From: FEN-1297 sp963843605
GTDB taxonomy: Bacteria > Bacteroidota > Ignavibacteria > Ignavibacteriales > Ignavibacteriaceae
DNA length: 64,000 bases
NCBI GenBank assembly: GCA_963843605.1
Contig: CAWJLA010000005.1
Location: 248,001-312,000 of the forward strand
Reading direction: 5' to 3'
The notes under the pieces are model-generated. The model had not been told where the DNA came from and did not search any database. It saw only the letters and a list, made by a program, of their open reading frames with translations. Position 1 is the stretch's first letter, and each line of letters begins with the position of its first letter. The position numbers and the translations under genes were made by a program. Positions 16,927 through 27,800 of the stretch are shown here, piece after piece.

Positions 16927-18783
16927 TCATTTAAGCAGAATAAGTTTTTTGGTTTCCGTAAAACTGCCTGCCCTAAACCTGTATAAGTATACACCGCTGG
17001 CAAATCTTGAAGCATCCCAGGCGATTCTATATTTTCCGGGAGATTTAACTTCATTTATCAGCGATTTAACTTCTCGTCCAAGGATATCATATATTCGTAA
17101 TGATACGAGGCCGGTAACAGGGACATCAAAGCTGAATGTAGTTGTCGGGTTAAATGGATTCGGATAATTTTGATACAACACAAATTTTTTAGGAAGCACA
17201 TTATCCCCGGAATCTACCGCATCCGGCGAAAGAATTATTCCCCCGTCGTTGAAAGCAACACCTTGAATTACCTGAGAACTCGCAGCCACAAATTTCACAT
17301 TCTGGAAATTTAACGGAATAGTCCCGGCTGCATTTTTATTAATGATAAATTTCATTTCCATCACCGCGCCGCTGTCAAGGACTATAGAATGCAGTCCTTC
17401 AAGCGTTAACTCGACTGTTCCGCTGCCCATATTCTTCTGCTGCAGTACAAAGCCGCTTGTGTTTCCTGTAGTATGAACCTCATTAAGCGTGATCCTCTCC
17501 GCATTAAACGACAATAATACGTCTATACCGGATATGCCGGCAATACCGACAGCATAAATCGGAACGATTACCGTATCGCCGGGTCTGCCGGAAACTAAAC
17601 CGATCCGCATTCTTGAATTGAGAGCCGCAAACATTGAACTGTCTGCGTAAGGACCTCCGTACAATCCTATATTATTTCTTGTGCCGTCTTTATCGTTCCA
17701 TTGAGCAGACGGGTTCCCGGTATTTATTCCGGGAGAGGAAGACTGCAGTTTATAATTTCCTTCCTGCCGGTTGACAAATAAAGGATCCGCTGTAAATTCG
17801 GTGGCGTCTTTTATGCCTTTACCGAAATCAAGATTGTTGTTCCAGAAAAGATTGTACTTGTGCAAAGTAGATGCTTCAATATTTAACGCAACATCATTGC
17901 CGGTAAAAATATTATTGTATATGGTCTGTGTTCCGCTGTTTTCAGTAATCCCGGAGTTTTTAATATCAAACACATTGTTGGCTATAATAGTACCGTTTGA
18001 ATTAATAAGATTCATTGCTGTGCCGAATTCGGACGCACCGAAAAAAAGATTGTTAGCGACAATCATATTATTAGTTTTATATCCGCCGAATCCCATGCCT
18101 CCGCTCGTCAAGTAAAACCGGTTGTTTATTATAAGCGTACCTCTATTGGATTGTACATGAAGCACTTCGATTCCTACAGCTGCGGTGAATACGTTTCTGG
18201 AAATCACAGCACTGTCGGCAGTTATAAACAATGTACCGATACCGCCGTTCTGAGGCGCGGTAAAAAAATTATCGCTTATAACCACATGCGAAGCGGAATC
18301 CGTAATAATTGTATATAATCCGGGTCCTTCCTGATCAATTTTGTTCATAGTAACCAAAGCATTCGAAGAGGTAATCTTTATAATCGATCCGGAAGAAGTA
18401 TTACTTACAATAGCAAATCCCGATATGCCGGAGTTGTCTACGTTATCAAAAATTACCGCCTCAGACGAAGCGTACACAATACTGTCCCGATTCTTAATAG
18501 TCGTGGTATTTGCTCCCAATCCCATTACGAAAACATTGCTGCGCATTACAACCGGTCCGATATAAACGCCGGCCCCTACGGAAACAGTGTCCCCCGGTTT
18601 CGAATTATCTATTCCTTTCTGGATGGTTGAATAGGGATGCCGGATTGTACCGTCGCTTATTCCGCTATAATTTCCGTCTACAAATATCCTGTGTTCGTAA
18701 ACCGTATTTTCACGTACAATGCAGGACCCGTTTGAAACGGAGGAGATAAATATTTTATTTCCGTCTCCGTCGGTAAGATTCAC
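16927..18783 (-). CDS. C-terminal half of type IX-secreted beta-helix/cohesin protein
   Basis: This is the downstream part of a gene split by a one-base shift; the frame stays open upstream to about 18888, where it joins the next entry. Order: a beta-helix start IFVDGNYSGISDGTIRHPYS (DUF1565 type) followed by about 270 residues of Asn-rich right-handed parallel beta-helix repeats, a cohesin-like domain beginning VSGRPGDTVIVPIYAVG, and a Por/type IX sorting tail with FVLYQNYPNPFNPTTT and a final YRFRAGSFTETKKLILLK. The tail predicts outer-membrane export by the type IX system and surface anchoring or release. Beta-helix parts of this sort bind or cleave polysaccharides, but no lyase residues were identified. 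Confidence 0.8.
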   Translation of the reverse strand: MNLTDGDGNKIFISSVSNGSCIVRENTVYEHRIFVDGNYSGISDGTIRHPYSTIQKGIDNSKPGDTVSVGAGVYIGPVVMRSNVFVMGLGANTTTIKNRDSIVYASSEAVIFDNVDNSGISGFAIVSNTSSGSIIKITSSNALVTMNKIDQEGPGLYTIITDSASHVVISDNFFTAPQNGGIGTLFITADSAVISRNVFTAAVGIEVLHVQSNRGTLIINNRFYLTSGGMGFGGYKTNNMIVANNLFFGASEFGTAMNLINSNGTIIANNVFDIKNSGITENSGTQTIYNNIFTGNDVALNIEASTLHKYNLFWNNNLDFGKGIKDATEFTADPLFVNRQEGNYKLQSSSPGINTGNPSAQWNDKDGTRNNIGLYGGPYADSSMFAALNSRMRIGLVSGRPGDTVIVPIYAVGIAGISGIDVLLSFNAERITLNEVHTTGNTSGFVLQQKNMGSGTVELTLEGLHSIVLDSGAVMEMKFIINKNAAGTIPLNFQNVKFVAASSQVIQGVAFNDGGIILSPDAVDSGDNVLPKKFVLYQNYPNPFNPTTTFSFDVPVTGLVSLRIYDILGREVKSLINEVKSPGKYRIAWDASRFASGVYLYRFRAGSFTETKKLILLK

Positions 18784-18829
18784 TGCGCCGAACTCAGTTG
18801 GGCTTTGTATTTCCGACTGCGATGAAGTA

Positions 18830-21766
18830 TTAAGGATGAACTTTAGCGCAACAATATTCCCGCCGCCGGCAGTAATCTCGTTTTGTCCGTCTTAGATTTA
18901 AAGAAAGTGAGTTCCCGGAATTCACCTTCGCTTCTGCTAAAAAGCCGTTTAATAATTCCGAAGGAACCGCTTGAATAAAAGTCATAATAGAACCATCAAA
19001 CTTAATATTAAAGTCCGCATTTTTCAGCCCGGCCGCATTTGATAATCCGATATTAACTGATACGGTATCACCCGGAAATCCGGAAACATTGTTAAGTGAT
19101 ATATCGGTCATAACTGCAAAAGTTAAATAATCCGGCAGCGGGTCCGGACCGCCGTACGCGCCCATATCATTTCTGGAACCATCAACATCATTGTATTGAT
19201 TTAAAGGATTTCCCTTGTCAATGCACCCCGAACCAGCACTAAGATGAAAATTATTTTTTGCTAAGTTTTTAAACTGAGGATTAACTGAAATATTTGTAGA
19301 AGAAAGAGCAACGTTCCGGTCGCCGTTAAAACCCCAGATATTATTGTACTCAACGGAATTTGCAGTGTCCATGCTGTTACCGATGGAGCTGATATACCCG
19401 CCCTGTGCCGGATAACCGGCAAAGCAGTTATTCAAAATTACCGAACTCCCGAGAGCAATGGAGACTCCGACTCCGGAACTACCCTGCAGTATAATTGTAT
19501 TATTTATTATATCAATATTACTTCCGACATTCTGTATTCCGCCCTGACAATTAATGATATTATTCTTAATTAACGTATAAGTGTCGGTAGTTTCTAAATT
19601 TGCTACGGTCTGAATACCTAGAGAGAAATTCATTATGATATTCTTACTTATTATTATGCCCTGAGACCTATTGGTATTAAGCGCAACATCAAATCCGCTT
19701 CCCTTGTGAAGGAAAATATTTTCTGTAATTGTTGAGCTGTCCCCTTTACAGATAATCCCCTGGTAACAATTAAATGTAAATCCTTTAATAATATCATTAG
19801 CGCCGGCAGTTATAACTGCTTGTGTATTAGGTGAAAAAATTTTTGTTGAAGAAGCATTACTTCCTATTAGAGAAATACCGTCAATTAATTTAATAGTCTC
19901 GTTATATTCACCGGGGAAAACGAATATCGTGTCCCCCCGATACGCATATGCTGAGGCACCGCTTATCGTAGAGAAAGGTTTTGCCGCAGTACCGACTCCC
20001 TGGGGAGAACCGGATTCCGCGACAAAAATAGTCATTGTATTCGGTGAGACCGAATTAGTTGAAACCGTACCGCTTTCGTTAAACGAGCTGTCTAATGCAA
20101 TAATCTCATATTTGTACTTAACTGAGAAAACTACCGAAGTATCGGTAAACGAATCGGCATCGGCATCCAGTTCAACATAAGAAGATCTATCAAAACTGTT
20201 ATTTCCGGTTGACTTAAAAATCCGGTATGTCTTAACGTCAGGGGAAAGGCTCTTATTCCATCGGACCAATATAAAGTGATGTCCGCTTACTGCCTCGACA
20301 TTTGAAGGCGGTGCAGGCGCTATTGTATCGCTCGACTTATATGAAACACTGAAATCATCCAACACGGGAGTTATGCCTGAGGTGGGTGAATAGAATGATA
20401 TTTTAGTCTGCAGGAACCTGTTAGTATTGTTTTCCGGATTTAATATTTCACCGCCTGCATTAATGTAATAATTGCTATCGGACTTAGGCCCCATCCACAA
20501 AGCAGAGTTTATTCCTTGTAGTGTTGAAGCTGTGCGCAGTTGGAATTTTATTTGAGTGCCAGCCGGCAAAGTCGCATTCCAGGATAGTGTCTTAAAATTA
20601 GTCTGCGAATTCCCCGCATCAAAAACATTCGACACAAAGGTTCCGTCTGTTATTTTTTCAATCTTCCAGTATGAGTCCCACAGCTGGGAGGCCCTTCCGT
20701 CGGAAAATCCTAGTGTCCATCCCAATCTGAGTAAACCGTTAGTAAAAATCATCTTTTGATTGTCAATACTTCCGTCGGCAAGGTTAGTTAATTGAGTTAT
20801 ATTTCCAAACTTCTTTCCTGTTTCGTCAAATAGCTGCGCGTATATCTGTCCGGGGGGGCCCGGAGCTGTATAAGAATTTTTAACAAACGTAACGCAAAAG
20901 CCCCCGCTGCTGTCAAACGCCGCCGAACTTAAAGTCCTTTGCGCAGCAACAAGTACCGGAGATGTGAGAGGAACACAATTGGAATCATAAAGTGCCGCAT
21001 ATATATCACCCGGACCGTAGCCAGTATTTTGCCCTTCCCAGGTAAGTGCAAGTTTTCCGCGATAAAAACTACCGCCCGGATTCAATTCATATTTGGTACC
21101 TCCGGTCGGAATCATGTTAATTGAGTCACGCAGTAAAATTCCGTCTGAAGAATACAACATTCCGATTATATGATAAGTATTACTTTTATCCACTAGCTCC
21201 GGAGAGAGTATAAGGTATCTGTTAATTGTCTGGTCTGCAATTGGAAACGGGGTACTCCCGGTTCCGTTGATTACTGCAAACACACGCTGATTATCTCCGA
21301 TCTTATTTCCCGCTGCATTAAAAAACTGTATGTAGCGAACTTCATATCTCAGCGCAGATGACGTTGCTCTCCAAGATACAACAAAATTGCCATCATCTAA
21401 TAGAGCTAAATTCACAATTGCCCTTATGAACACATTGCCGCTGTCATCGACAATAACAGGTGAAGTCAAAGGCTTGTTAGCTGCATTAAATTTTTGGACG
21501 TATACTCTGCTGTTGTTAACCCAACCGGCAACATAATTCCCTTCATCGTCGAATGCGGCATACTGGGGTATTGTACTGTCCAGCGTGTCCTTTGTCTGCC
21601 TTACTAAGGGCCGGATAAGCTGTATTTCACCGCCATTGTTGTTGGTAACCATTACATTATTAAGCGTGCCGGATGAGAATTCGGAAACGGTGCTTGGCTG
21701 CCATGTCTTTATTTGTGAAAATATTATAGCGGGAATTAAACAAAATACGGTTATGATAATTTTCAT
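18830..21766 (-). CDS. N-terminal half of type IX-secreted beta-helix/cohesin protein
   Basis: A 978-codon frame with a short signal peptide (MKIIITVFCLIPAIIFSQ). Order: about 480 residues of beta-rich repeats resembling a propeller or lectin (YVAGWVNNSRVYVQKFN and similar), a fibronectin type III domain (APPSNVEAVSGHHFILVRW, about 475-570), a first parallel beta-helix region starting FVAESGSPQGVGTAAKPF, and a cohesin-like domain starting VSGFPGDTVSVNIGLSN. The last 20 codons (RRTKRDYCRRREYCC) are out of frame. Shifting by one base near 18890 gives DGQNEITAGGGNIVALKF and continues into the C-terminal half. The joined gene of 4840 bases is one over a multiple of three. It is a large secreted surface protein, with the sorting tail now in another frame. 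Confidence 0.8.
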   Translation of the reverse strand: MKIIITVFCLIPAIIFSQIKTWQPSTVSEFSSGTLNNVMVTNNNGGEIQLIRPLVRQTKDTLDSTIPQYAAFDDEGNYVAGWVNNSRVYVQKFNAANKPLTSPVIVDDSGNVFIRAIVNLALLDDGNFVVSWRATSSALRYEVRYIQFFNAAGNKIGDNQRVFAVINGTGSTPFPIADQTINRYLILSPELVDKSNTYHIIGMLYSSDGILLRDSINMIPTGGTKYELNPGGSFYRGKLALTWEGQNTGYGPGDIYAALYDSNCVPLTSPVLVAAQRTLSSAAFDSSGGFCVTFVKNSYTAPGPPGQIYAQLFDETGKKFGNITQLTNLADGSIDNQKMIFTNGLLRLGWTLGFSDGRASQLWDSYWKIEKITDGTFVSNVFDAGNSQTNFKTLSWNATLPAGTQIKFQLRTASTLQGINSALWMGPKSDSNYYINAGGEILNPENNTNRFLQTKISFYSPTSGITPVLDDFSVSYKSSDTIAPAPPSNVEAVSGHHFILVRWNKSLSPDVKTYRIFKSTGNNSFDRSSYVELDADADSFTDTSVVFSVKYKYEIIALDSSFNESGTVSTNSVSPNTMTIFVAESGSPQGVGTAAKPFSTISGASAYAYRGDTIFVFPGEYNETIKLIDGISLIGSNASSTKIFSPNTQAVITAGANDIIKGFTFNCYQGIICKGDSSTITENIFLHKGSGFDVALNTNRSQGIIISKNIIMNFSLGIQTVANLETTDTYTLIKNNIINCQGGIQNVGSNIDIINNTIILQGSSGVGVSIALGSSVILNNCFAGYPAQGGYISSIGNSMDTANSVEYNNIWGFNGDRNVALSSTNISVNPQFKNLAKNNFHLSAGSGCIDKGNPLNQYNDVDGSRNDMGAYGGPDPLPDYLTFAVMTDISLNNVSGFPGDTVSVNIGLSNAAGLKNADFNIKFDGSIMTFIQAVPSELLNGFLAEAKVNSGNSLSLNLRRTKRDYCRRREYCCAKVHP

Positions 21767-22702
21767 AGTACCATCCCCTGGTGATCGTTAGTTAAATATC
21801 TTATAAAATACCATTGAAAGCTTACAATAATTAATGTAAAGTATGTATAAAAAACAAACAAGAAATAATATTTTAATAACATTAACCGCATTTCAAGTAA
21901 TAATCCCCGAGAGGAATAATTAACATTAGCGGAATTTATCCTTTAACTTTCCCTCTGCAATAACCGGCAGAAATAGACAAAGGCATATCATTTATTCCAA
22001 AGGTCAAATAAATTCTCGGTGTTAATAAATGGACTAATCGATATTCTTAAGTATTGGGCAGATATAACTTGAATATATTTTATCTCTAATTTATTGTTCA
22101 ACAATATATATGAAGTTATTGTTAGTGCGTTCAAAAAGAACATCTGAGTCACTTTCAACTATTTTGTCTTGGAGATATATAAAACGGTATTCTATAATGA
22201 ATATTAAAACTATAAATAAAGCAGGCAATTTTATATTCAATTTTACTCACCTTTAGTTTACTGATGAAATTATTTTGCTTACTTTATCGATTTAATAGCT
22301 TACACATTAGCAAAAGTAACATTATCTAATTAGGAGAGAAGTATAAAAGCAAATGTCACTGATATATTTAAATAGCTAAATTAAAAAAAATTCCAAATTA
22401 TAAGGTAAGCGTTGTCCCTTCTTATAGCGGTTTTTTATTATAAATTAAACGAAAATGAGTTTTACTTTACATAATTAATTAGTTTTTATACTTCAGGTAA
22501 CTTCACTCCCCGACTCCGCTCGGGGTGACAACGGATTATGACGACCTTTAAAGCGCAAAATGAAAACGCAGTATACAATTGGCAAAATTCAGCGGGTAAT
22601 TTTTCACTTAAAATTATAAATGTTTACAATATTCCTCTTTATTTATTAATTTTATTTTTACGAAATAAAATAACTTCAATTCTAATTGTATGTAAGTAAA
22701 TC
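21767..22702. other. Intergenic region with one short palindrome
   Basis: More than 900 AT-rich bases between divergent genes with no credible gene. At 22508-22525 the palindrome CCCCGA-CTCCGC-TCGGGG followed by TGACA stands out as GC-rich; it resembles the insert found in the tRNA-like sequence at 24437 (CCCGACTC...CCGGGACA), so it may be a dispersed palindromic repeat. No RNA gene was recognised. Confidence 0.5.
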
Positions 22703-24280
22703 ATGAAAATAATTCACCGTTTCTTCAGAGGAGAAAACCTTTCTTATATGTGGTTGAATTTAATAATAATCTTCATAAGTATTTTAGCTCTTAATTCTTG
22801 TAAAGAAAATCCTGTAGTGGCTGCAGTCTCTACTCCGGATAATGCGACTTTAAGAATTACTCCAAAATATTTTAGAGGTTATATACATCAGCAATTTAAA
22901 TTTAGCTCCTATGTTACTCATACGGATTCATCAAAACAGGTAAAAGTTTCCTGGTCTTCCGGTGATTCATCTATTGTCTCTATCGATTCAACAGGTACCT
23001 GCTTGTTTAAGAAACAGGGCAACATTAATATATATGCAAAAGTAATCTCAGCGAAAGGAGCAACATTGGCAATAGATACAGCCTATGTTACTAGTGATTC
23101 TTTATATTTAAAATTTTATAAGAGAGATCTGCACTTAGCTTCAATAGATAATTATAAAGTAGCATATAATTATGTGCCGTTTAAAGTAATCTTGGCTTCT
23201 AGCAATAATACCGTTGTTACAGTCGATTCAATCGGTAATTTGGGAATTAAAGGTTTGGGTTTTTCTTATATTTCCGCAACTGTAACAGATAGTTCAAATA
23301 TTATTCTGGCCCGCGATTCAATTAAAGTTTCTGTGGAGTGGTGGAAACAGTATTCTTTACAATGCAAAATAACTTCCATGGCGTATAACTATTCTCAAAA
23401 TTTAATTTTAATAGGAACCGGTTCGGGAAACGGTATATATATTTCCCGGGACGGCAGCACGACTTGGAGTCAAAGTAATTCCGGACTTTCACTTAATTCA
23501 AGCACAGCTGTTACTTCAATAACAGTAAGCCCATCTAATCCTGAAGAAATTATAGCAGTATTGAATTATAGTGATATCGCAGTATCACAGGACGGCGGAG
23601 CTACTTGGCAGTCGGCACAATCCCCAGGTCCGGAAATACAGGATGTTGCAATAAAACCGGATGATGATAATGTTATTTATGCAATCGGCAGATACATTGA
23701 ATTCCAGATTTATAAATCAACAGACAAAGGCAGCAGCTGGAATAAAATTTCCACGGCTCCCGATCCCTCAGGAGAAGCCCCTAAGCTCTACATTGATCCT
23801 ATAAATACTCAAAGGATGTATATCGGCGGACACGGTTCTTACAGCTCCAGCGATGCAGGCGCTACATGGAAAATGATTAATTGGCCATCCCACGGCACAG
23901 AATTCTTTTTATCCAACATTGATTTACGCGGAAATATTTATTTCCAGGACTATAATTGGGATGGTTCTTTAAAATTAAGACTAGTCCGTTCAAGAGACTA
24001 CGGCTCTACCTTTTCTGTGTTGAATGAATACGCCAACAACACCTATGTTTACGGTTCTGACCTTATAAGCAGCAATACTATCTGCTGTGCCTCACCGAAC
24101 ACGGTTTATGTGTCAACAAATAACGGGCAAAACTGGAATCAAATAAACGGAATATTTCCCTCTCCCCCTACATCGTGGAGCGCCGGAATAGCAGTTACGA
24201 ATTCAAACCCTGCCGGATTTATTTATTCAATAAACATTAACGGTATCGGCCAGATATGGAAATACGAGGAAATAAAATAA
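22703..24280 (+). CDS. Lipoprotein with Ig-like and Asp-box propeller repeats
   Basis: A 525-residue lipoprotein: a hydrophobic signal followed by LALNSCKEN with lipid-modified Cys33. Residues about 45-210 form two bacterial Ig-like (BIG2) domains, each with VSWSSGDSSIVSIDSTG-like text. The rest is a propeller with about six Asp-box (BNR) repeats, S-x-D-x-G-x-T-W: SRDGSTTWSQ, SQDGGATWQS, STDKGSSWNK, SSSDAGATWK, SRDYGSTF and STNNGQNWNQ. Asp-box propellers occur in sialidases, in sortilin-like proteins and in the Ycf48 assembly factor; no sialidase catalytic Arg triad is evident, so a binding or scaffold role is more likely. It is a monocistronic plus-strand gene immediately outside the left end of the putative island. 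Confidence 0.85.
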   Translation: MKIIHRFFRGENLSYMWLNLIIIFISILALNSCKENPVVAAVSTPDNATLRITPKYFRGYIHQQFKFSSYVTHTDSSKQVKVSWSSGDSSIVSIDSTGTCLFKKQGNINIYAKVISAKGATLAIDTAYVTSDSLYLKFYKRDLHLASIDNYKVAYNYVPFKVILASSNNTVVTVDSIGNLGIKGLGFSYISATVTDSSNIILARDSIKVSVEWWKQYSLQCKITSMAYNYSQNLILIGTGSGNGIYISRDGSTTWSQSNSGLSLNSSTAVTSITVSPSNPEEIIAVLNYSDIAVSQDGGATWQSAQSPGPEIQDVAIKPDDDNVIYAIGRYIEFQIYKSTDKGSSWNKISTAPDPSGEAPKLYIDPINTQRMYIGGHGSYSSSDAGATWKMINWPSHGTEFFLSNIDLRGNIYFQDYNWDGSLKLRLVRSRDYGSTFSVLNEYANNTYVYGSDLISSNTICCASPNTVYVSTNNGQNWNQINGIFPSPPTSWSAGIAVTNSNPAGFIYSININGIGQIWKYEEIK

Positions 24281-24386
24281 ATATTTCTTTAATTTTGTTT
24301 AATATTTTATAAGGAACGCAGCCTGAACTGATAAAAATTTACTTTGTTTCGCAGGACAAACGAGATTTAGTCCCACAATCTGCTAC

Positions 24387-24426
24387 AAAATAAAAAATCC
24401 TCCACTATGGGAGAGTTTTTTATTTT
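24387..24426. terminator. Terminator-like hairpin at left island border
   Basis: AAAATAAAAAA pairs with TTTTTTATTTT around a short CTCC/GGAG stem and a small loop, giving a bidirectional terminator shape. It lies directly beyond the 3' end of the tRNA-Asp-like relic (minus-strand reading), as expected if it was the original terminator of that tRNA before island insertion. Confidence 0.6.
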
Positions 24427-24499
24427 GCGGGGCCGATCCCGACTCACTTCGATCGCCGGGACAGGCGAGGCTCGAACTCGCGACCTCCAGCGTTACAGG
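24425..24499 (-). repeat. Degraded direct repeat of tRNA-Asp 3' half (probable att site)
   Basis: Two blocks match the intact tRNA-Asp at 43255-43328 in the same orientation: TTGCGGGGCCGA (acceptor 3' end) and 31 of 34 bases including CTCGAACTCGCGACCTCC (T-arm to anticodon loop). They are separated by a 29-base palindromic insert at 24437-24465 that begins TCCCGACTC and ends CCGGGACAGG. The D-arm and 5' acceptor are absent, so this is not a functional tRNA. The repeat covers the part from the anticodon loop to the 3' end that tyrosine recombinases use as attachment site. Confidence 0.7.
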
Positions 24500-24699
24500 T
24501 ATTCTAGGGTTAGAATTAAGCTAAAAAACGTAGATTTTTCCCAGTTTTTTTGAGGGTGTTCGTTCCGAATCGGGCTATTTGGTGTTAAGTTTTGCTAAAG
24601 ATTCGTTACAGAATTATTTCTGATATATCCCATTTGTTCCTCTGAATAATAGATGAATCAAGAGGAACAATAGTACATATTTTATTAAAACTATGGGTC

Positions 24700-24744
24700 G
24701 GGAACACTTTTTACCCAGACCGGGGAATACTTTTGACCCGCGAC
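24700..24744. repeat. Two direct repeats resembling an IS21-type end
   Basis: GGGAACACTTTTTACCCAGAC is followed at a 23-base period by GGGAATACTTTTGACCCGCG. Multiple GGGTCAAAA-type terminal repeats of this form are usual at IS21-family ends, so this may be a remnant of such an element; no istA or istB sequence remains. The rest of 24500-24825 holds no gene. Confidence 0.35.
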
Positions 24745-24825
24745 AATAAAGTCTAATGCCGCTCTATTACCAGAATAAAAAACTTTCTGAACAACAGTTC
24801 TCTAATGAAAAAGAAATTGAAAAGT

Positions 24826-27800
24826 TTATTTCATTAAAACCATTTTTTTTACAACAATTAGATTACCTACCAGAATTTTGTAAAAATATATTCCGGAAGA
24901 TAATTTAGATCCGTCAAATACAACTGTATGATAACCTTCTTCATATATCTTATCATTTATTAAATTTATTATTGATTCTCCAAGCACGTTAAATATTTCC
25001 AACGATACTTTGTTCTGCTGCGGCAACGAAAACATAATTTTGGTAGAAGGATTAAAGGGATTCGGGAAATTCTGAAATAACTTAAATTCCTTGGGAATCA
25101 GTACTTTTTTTATTTGGACCATATATTCTTCCGTCCCTATGAATAATCTGTATTCCTTGTTAACTGTATTCTTTGCAACTTTAATTCCGGTTGTTTTTCT
25201 TAGATCATATAGCTTCATTGACTCTTCATCCCATATGTATAATTCATAGCCGATGAAATTATCCGAACCATTGACGTTAAACTCCAGGTATTCATTGGTT
25301 GTATTCTTTACTATAATATTATACTGCTGCCCCTTCCCTATTACCGGTCGAAATTCCGAACTTAGATATTTATAATGTGTACTTAGACTGGTATTCAATA
25401 AAGCCATACTTACCTCGCAAAAATTTGGCGGCGGCGAAAATCTGTCTAAGTAATCCAATCCCACCTTTGCGCTATCCGAAAATCCTATGTGTATTTCACT
25501 TATTCTTTCTCCTTTTTGGGAAAGCAGAATTTCCAGGCCTCCGTCTTGAGTAATTTTCTTCTTAGGTATAGTGTTATAAACATTTATATAAGGGATATTT
25601 ATACTCGTTATGGATAGCATCGGGTTATTGTAAAAATAATAACCTTTATACTGTTCCAAAGAATCCGATATTTTATAATTGCCGGAATCGAAATAATAAA
25701 TCGGCTCATTTATACCCGGATTAAAGTCTCTTATTTCATCCCAGGATATGGTTTTGTCAAATGGATTAGAAATTAGATTCCATTCATTATGAACCCGGAT
25801 CGGATAAGAATGCTTATCGGATAGATTCACCGATTCCGCATTTGTATTTATATTAATCGTATTTTTACTGATGATCCAGAATGCTCGTCCTGGAGCAAAG
25901 TTGAATAAATTACTTCCGTCATATTCAATATAATCCCCGTAGCCCGGATCCCAGAATGCACGCCAATCTCCGCTGCCGATATTTGCACTTTTTAAAATAT
26001 TAATGATCGCGATATTATTTGATCCGGGTAATCCGATAATTTTGTAATTACTAACTTGTGCGGGATCCGGGAAAACATAGCTTACATTTATGGGAATTTG
26101 CAATGGATAATTAATCTTTCCGTTGCCCTTAACTTCTACATTTATCTGAACCGCACCTATACTTGTGTGGATTATGCTTCCGGAATATGCATTTAATTCC
26201 GAAGGACTTAACCTTGCAAGGATAGTTGTGTTAGGAACCGATCCGTCGCTTTGCGGAAGGATTATTTTATTTGTGTAATTACTGCTACTGTTCAATGATA
26301 TATAGAAACCCGCCGGTGAAGTTATTTCAATATCCCCCGTTAAATTACTTCCCGATACGGTATAATTTTGAGGTGCAGAATTTTTACCTAATTCTACACT
26401 CCCAAAATCAGTTAGTGAACTTACGGATGTTATAATGTTTGCAACACGTTTAAGTGCCTGAATTATCGTTACAGTACTCTTTAGGCCCCCGGTTACTGTT
26501 ATTGTACCTACCCTTTGACTTGCAGTGGTATTCTCCGTATAGACTGCCGTTAGTGTCCCGTTGCCGCTGCCGCTGGAAGGACTTACCGTCAGCCAAGCTG
26601 CATCCTCGCTCACGCTCCAGTTTACATTCGATGTTACCGCAAATGTTGTTTGGCCTGATTCGTATGAGACATTTCGATTTGATGGAATAACTGTAAGCAG
26701 ACTTGACTCAGATTGTGTTACGGTTACAGTATCAGCTTTGCCGTTACCCGAGACTATTATTGTTCCTACCCTTTGACTTGCAGTGGTATTCTCCGTATAG
26801 ACTGCCGTTAGTGTCCCGTTGCCGCTGCCGCTGGAAGGACTTACCGTCAGCCAAGCTGCATCCTCGCTCACGCTCCAGTTTACATTCGATGTTACCGCAA
26901 ATGTTGTTTGGCCTGATTCGTATGAGACATTTCGATTTGATGGAATAACTGTAAGCAGACTTGACTCAGATTGTGTTACGGTTACAGTATCAGTTTTGCC
27001 GTTACCCGAGACTATTATTGTTCCTACCCTTTGACTTGCAGTGGTATTCTCCGTATAGACTGCCGTTAGTGTTCCGTTGCCGCTGCCGCTGGAAGGACTT
27101 ACCGTCAGCCAAGCTGCATCCTCGCTCACGCTCCAGTTTACATTCGATGTTACCGCAAATGTTATCTTACCTGCTACATATGAGACATTTCGATTTGATG
27201 GAATAACCGTAAGCAGACTTGACTCAGATTGTGTTACGGTTACAGTATCAGTTTTGCCGTTACCCGAGACTATTATTGTTCCTACCCTTTGACTTGCAGT
27301 GGTATTCTCCGTATAGACTGCCGTTAGTGTCCCGTTGCCGCTGCCGCTGGAAGGACTTACCGTCAGCCAAGCTGCATCCTCGCTCACGCTCCAGTTTACA
27401 TTCGATGTTACCGCAAATGTTATCTTACCTGCTACATATGAGACATTTCGATTTGATGGAATAACCGTAAGCAGACTTGACTCAGATTGTGTTACGGTTA
27501 CAGTATCAGTTTTGCCGTTACCCGAGACTATTATTGTTCCTACCCTTTGACTTGCAGTCGTATTCTCCGTATAGACTGCTGTTAGTGTCCCGTTGCCGCT
27601 GCCGCTGGAAGGACTTACCGTCAGCCAAGCTGCATCGTCGCTCACGCTCCAGTTTACATTCGATGTTACCGCAAATGTTATCTTATCTGCTACATATGAG
27701 ACATTTCGATTTGATGGAATAACTGTAAGCAGACTTGACTCAGATTGTGTTACGGTTACAGTATCAGTTTTGCCGTTACCCGAGACTATTATTGTTCCTA

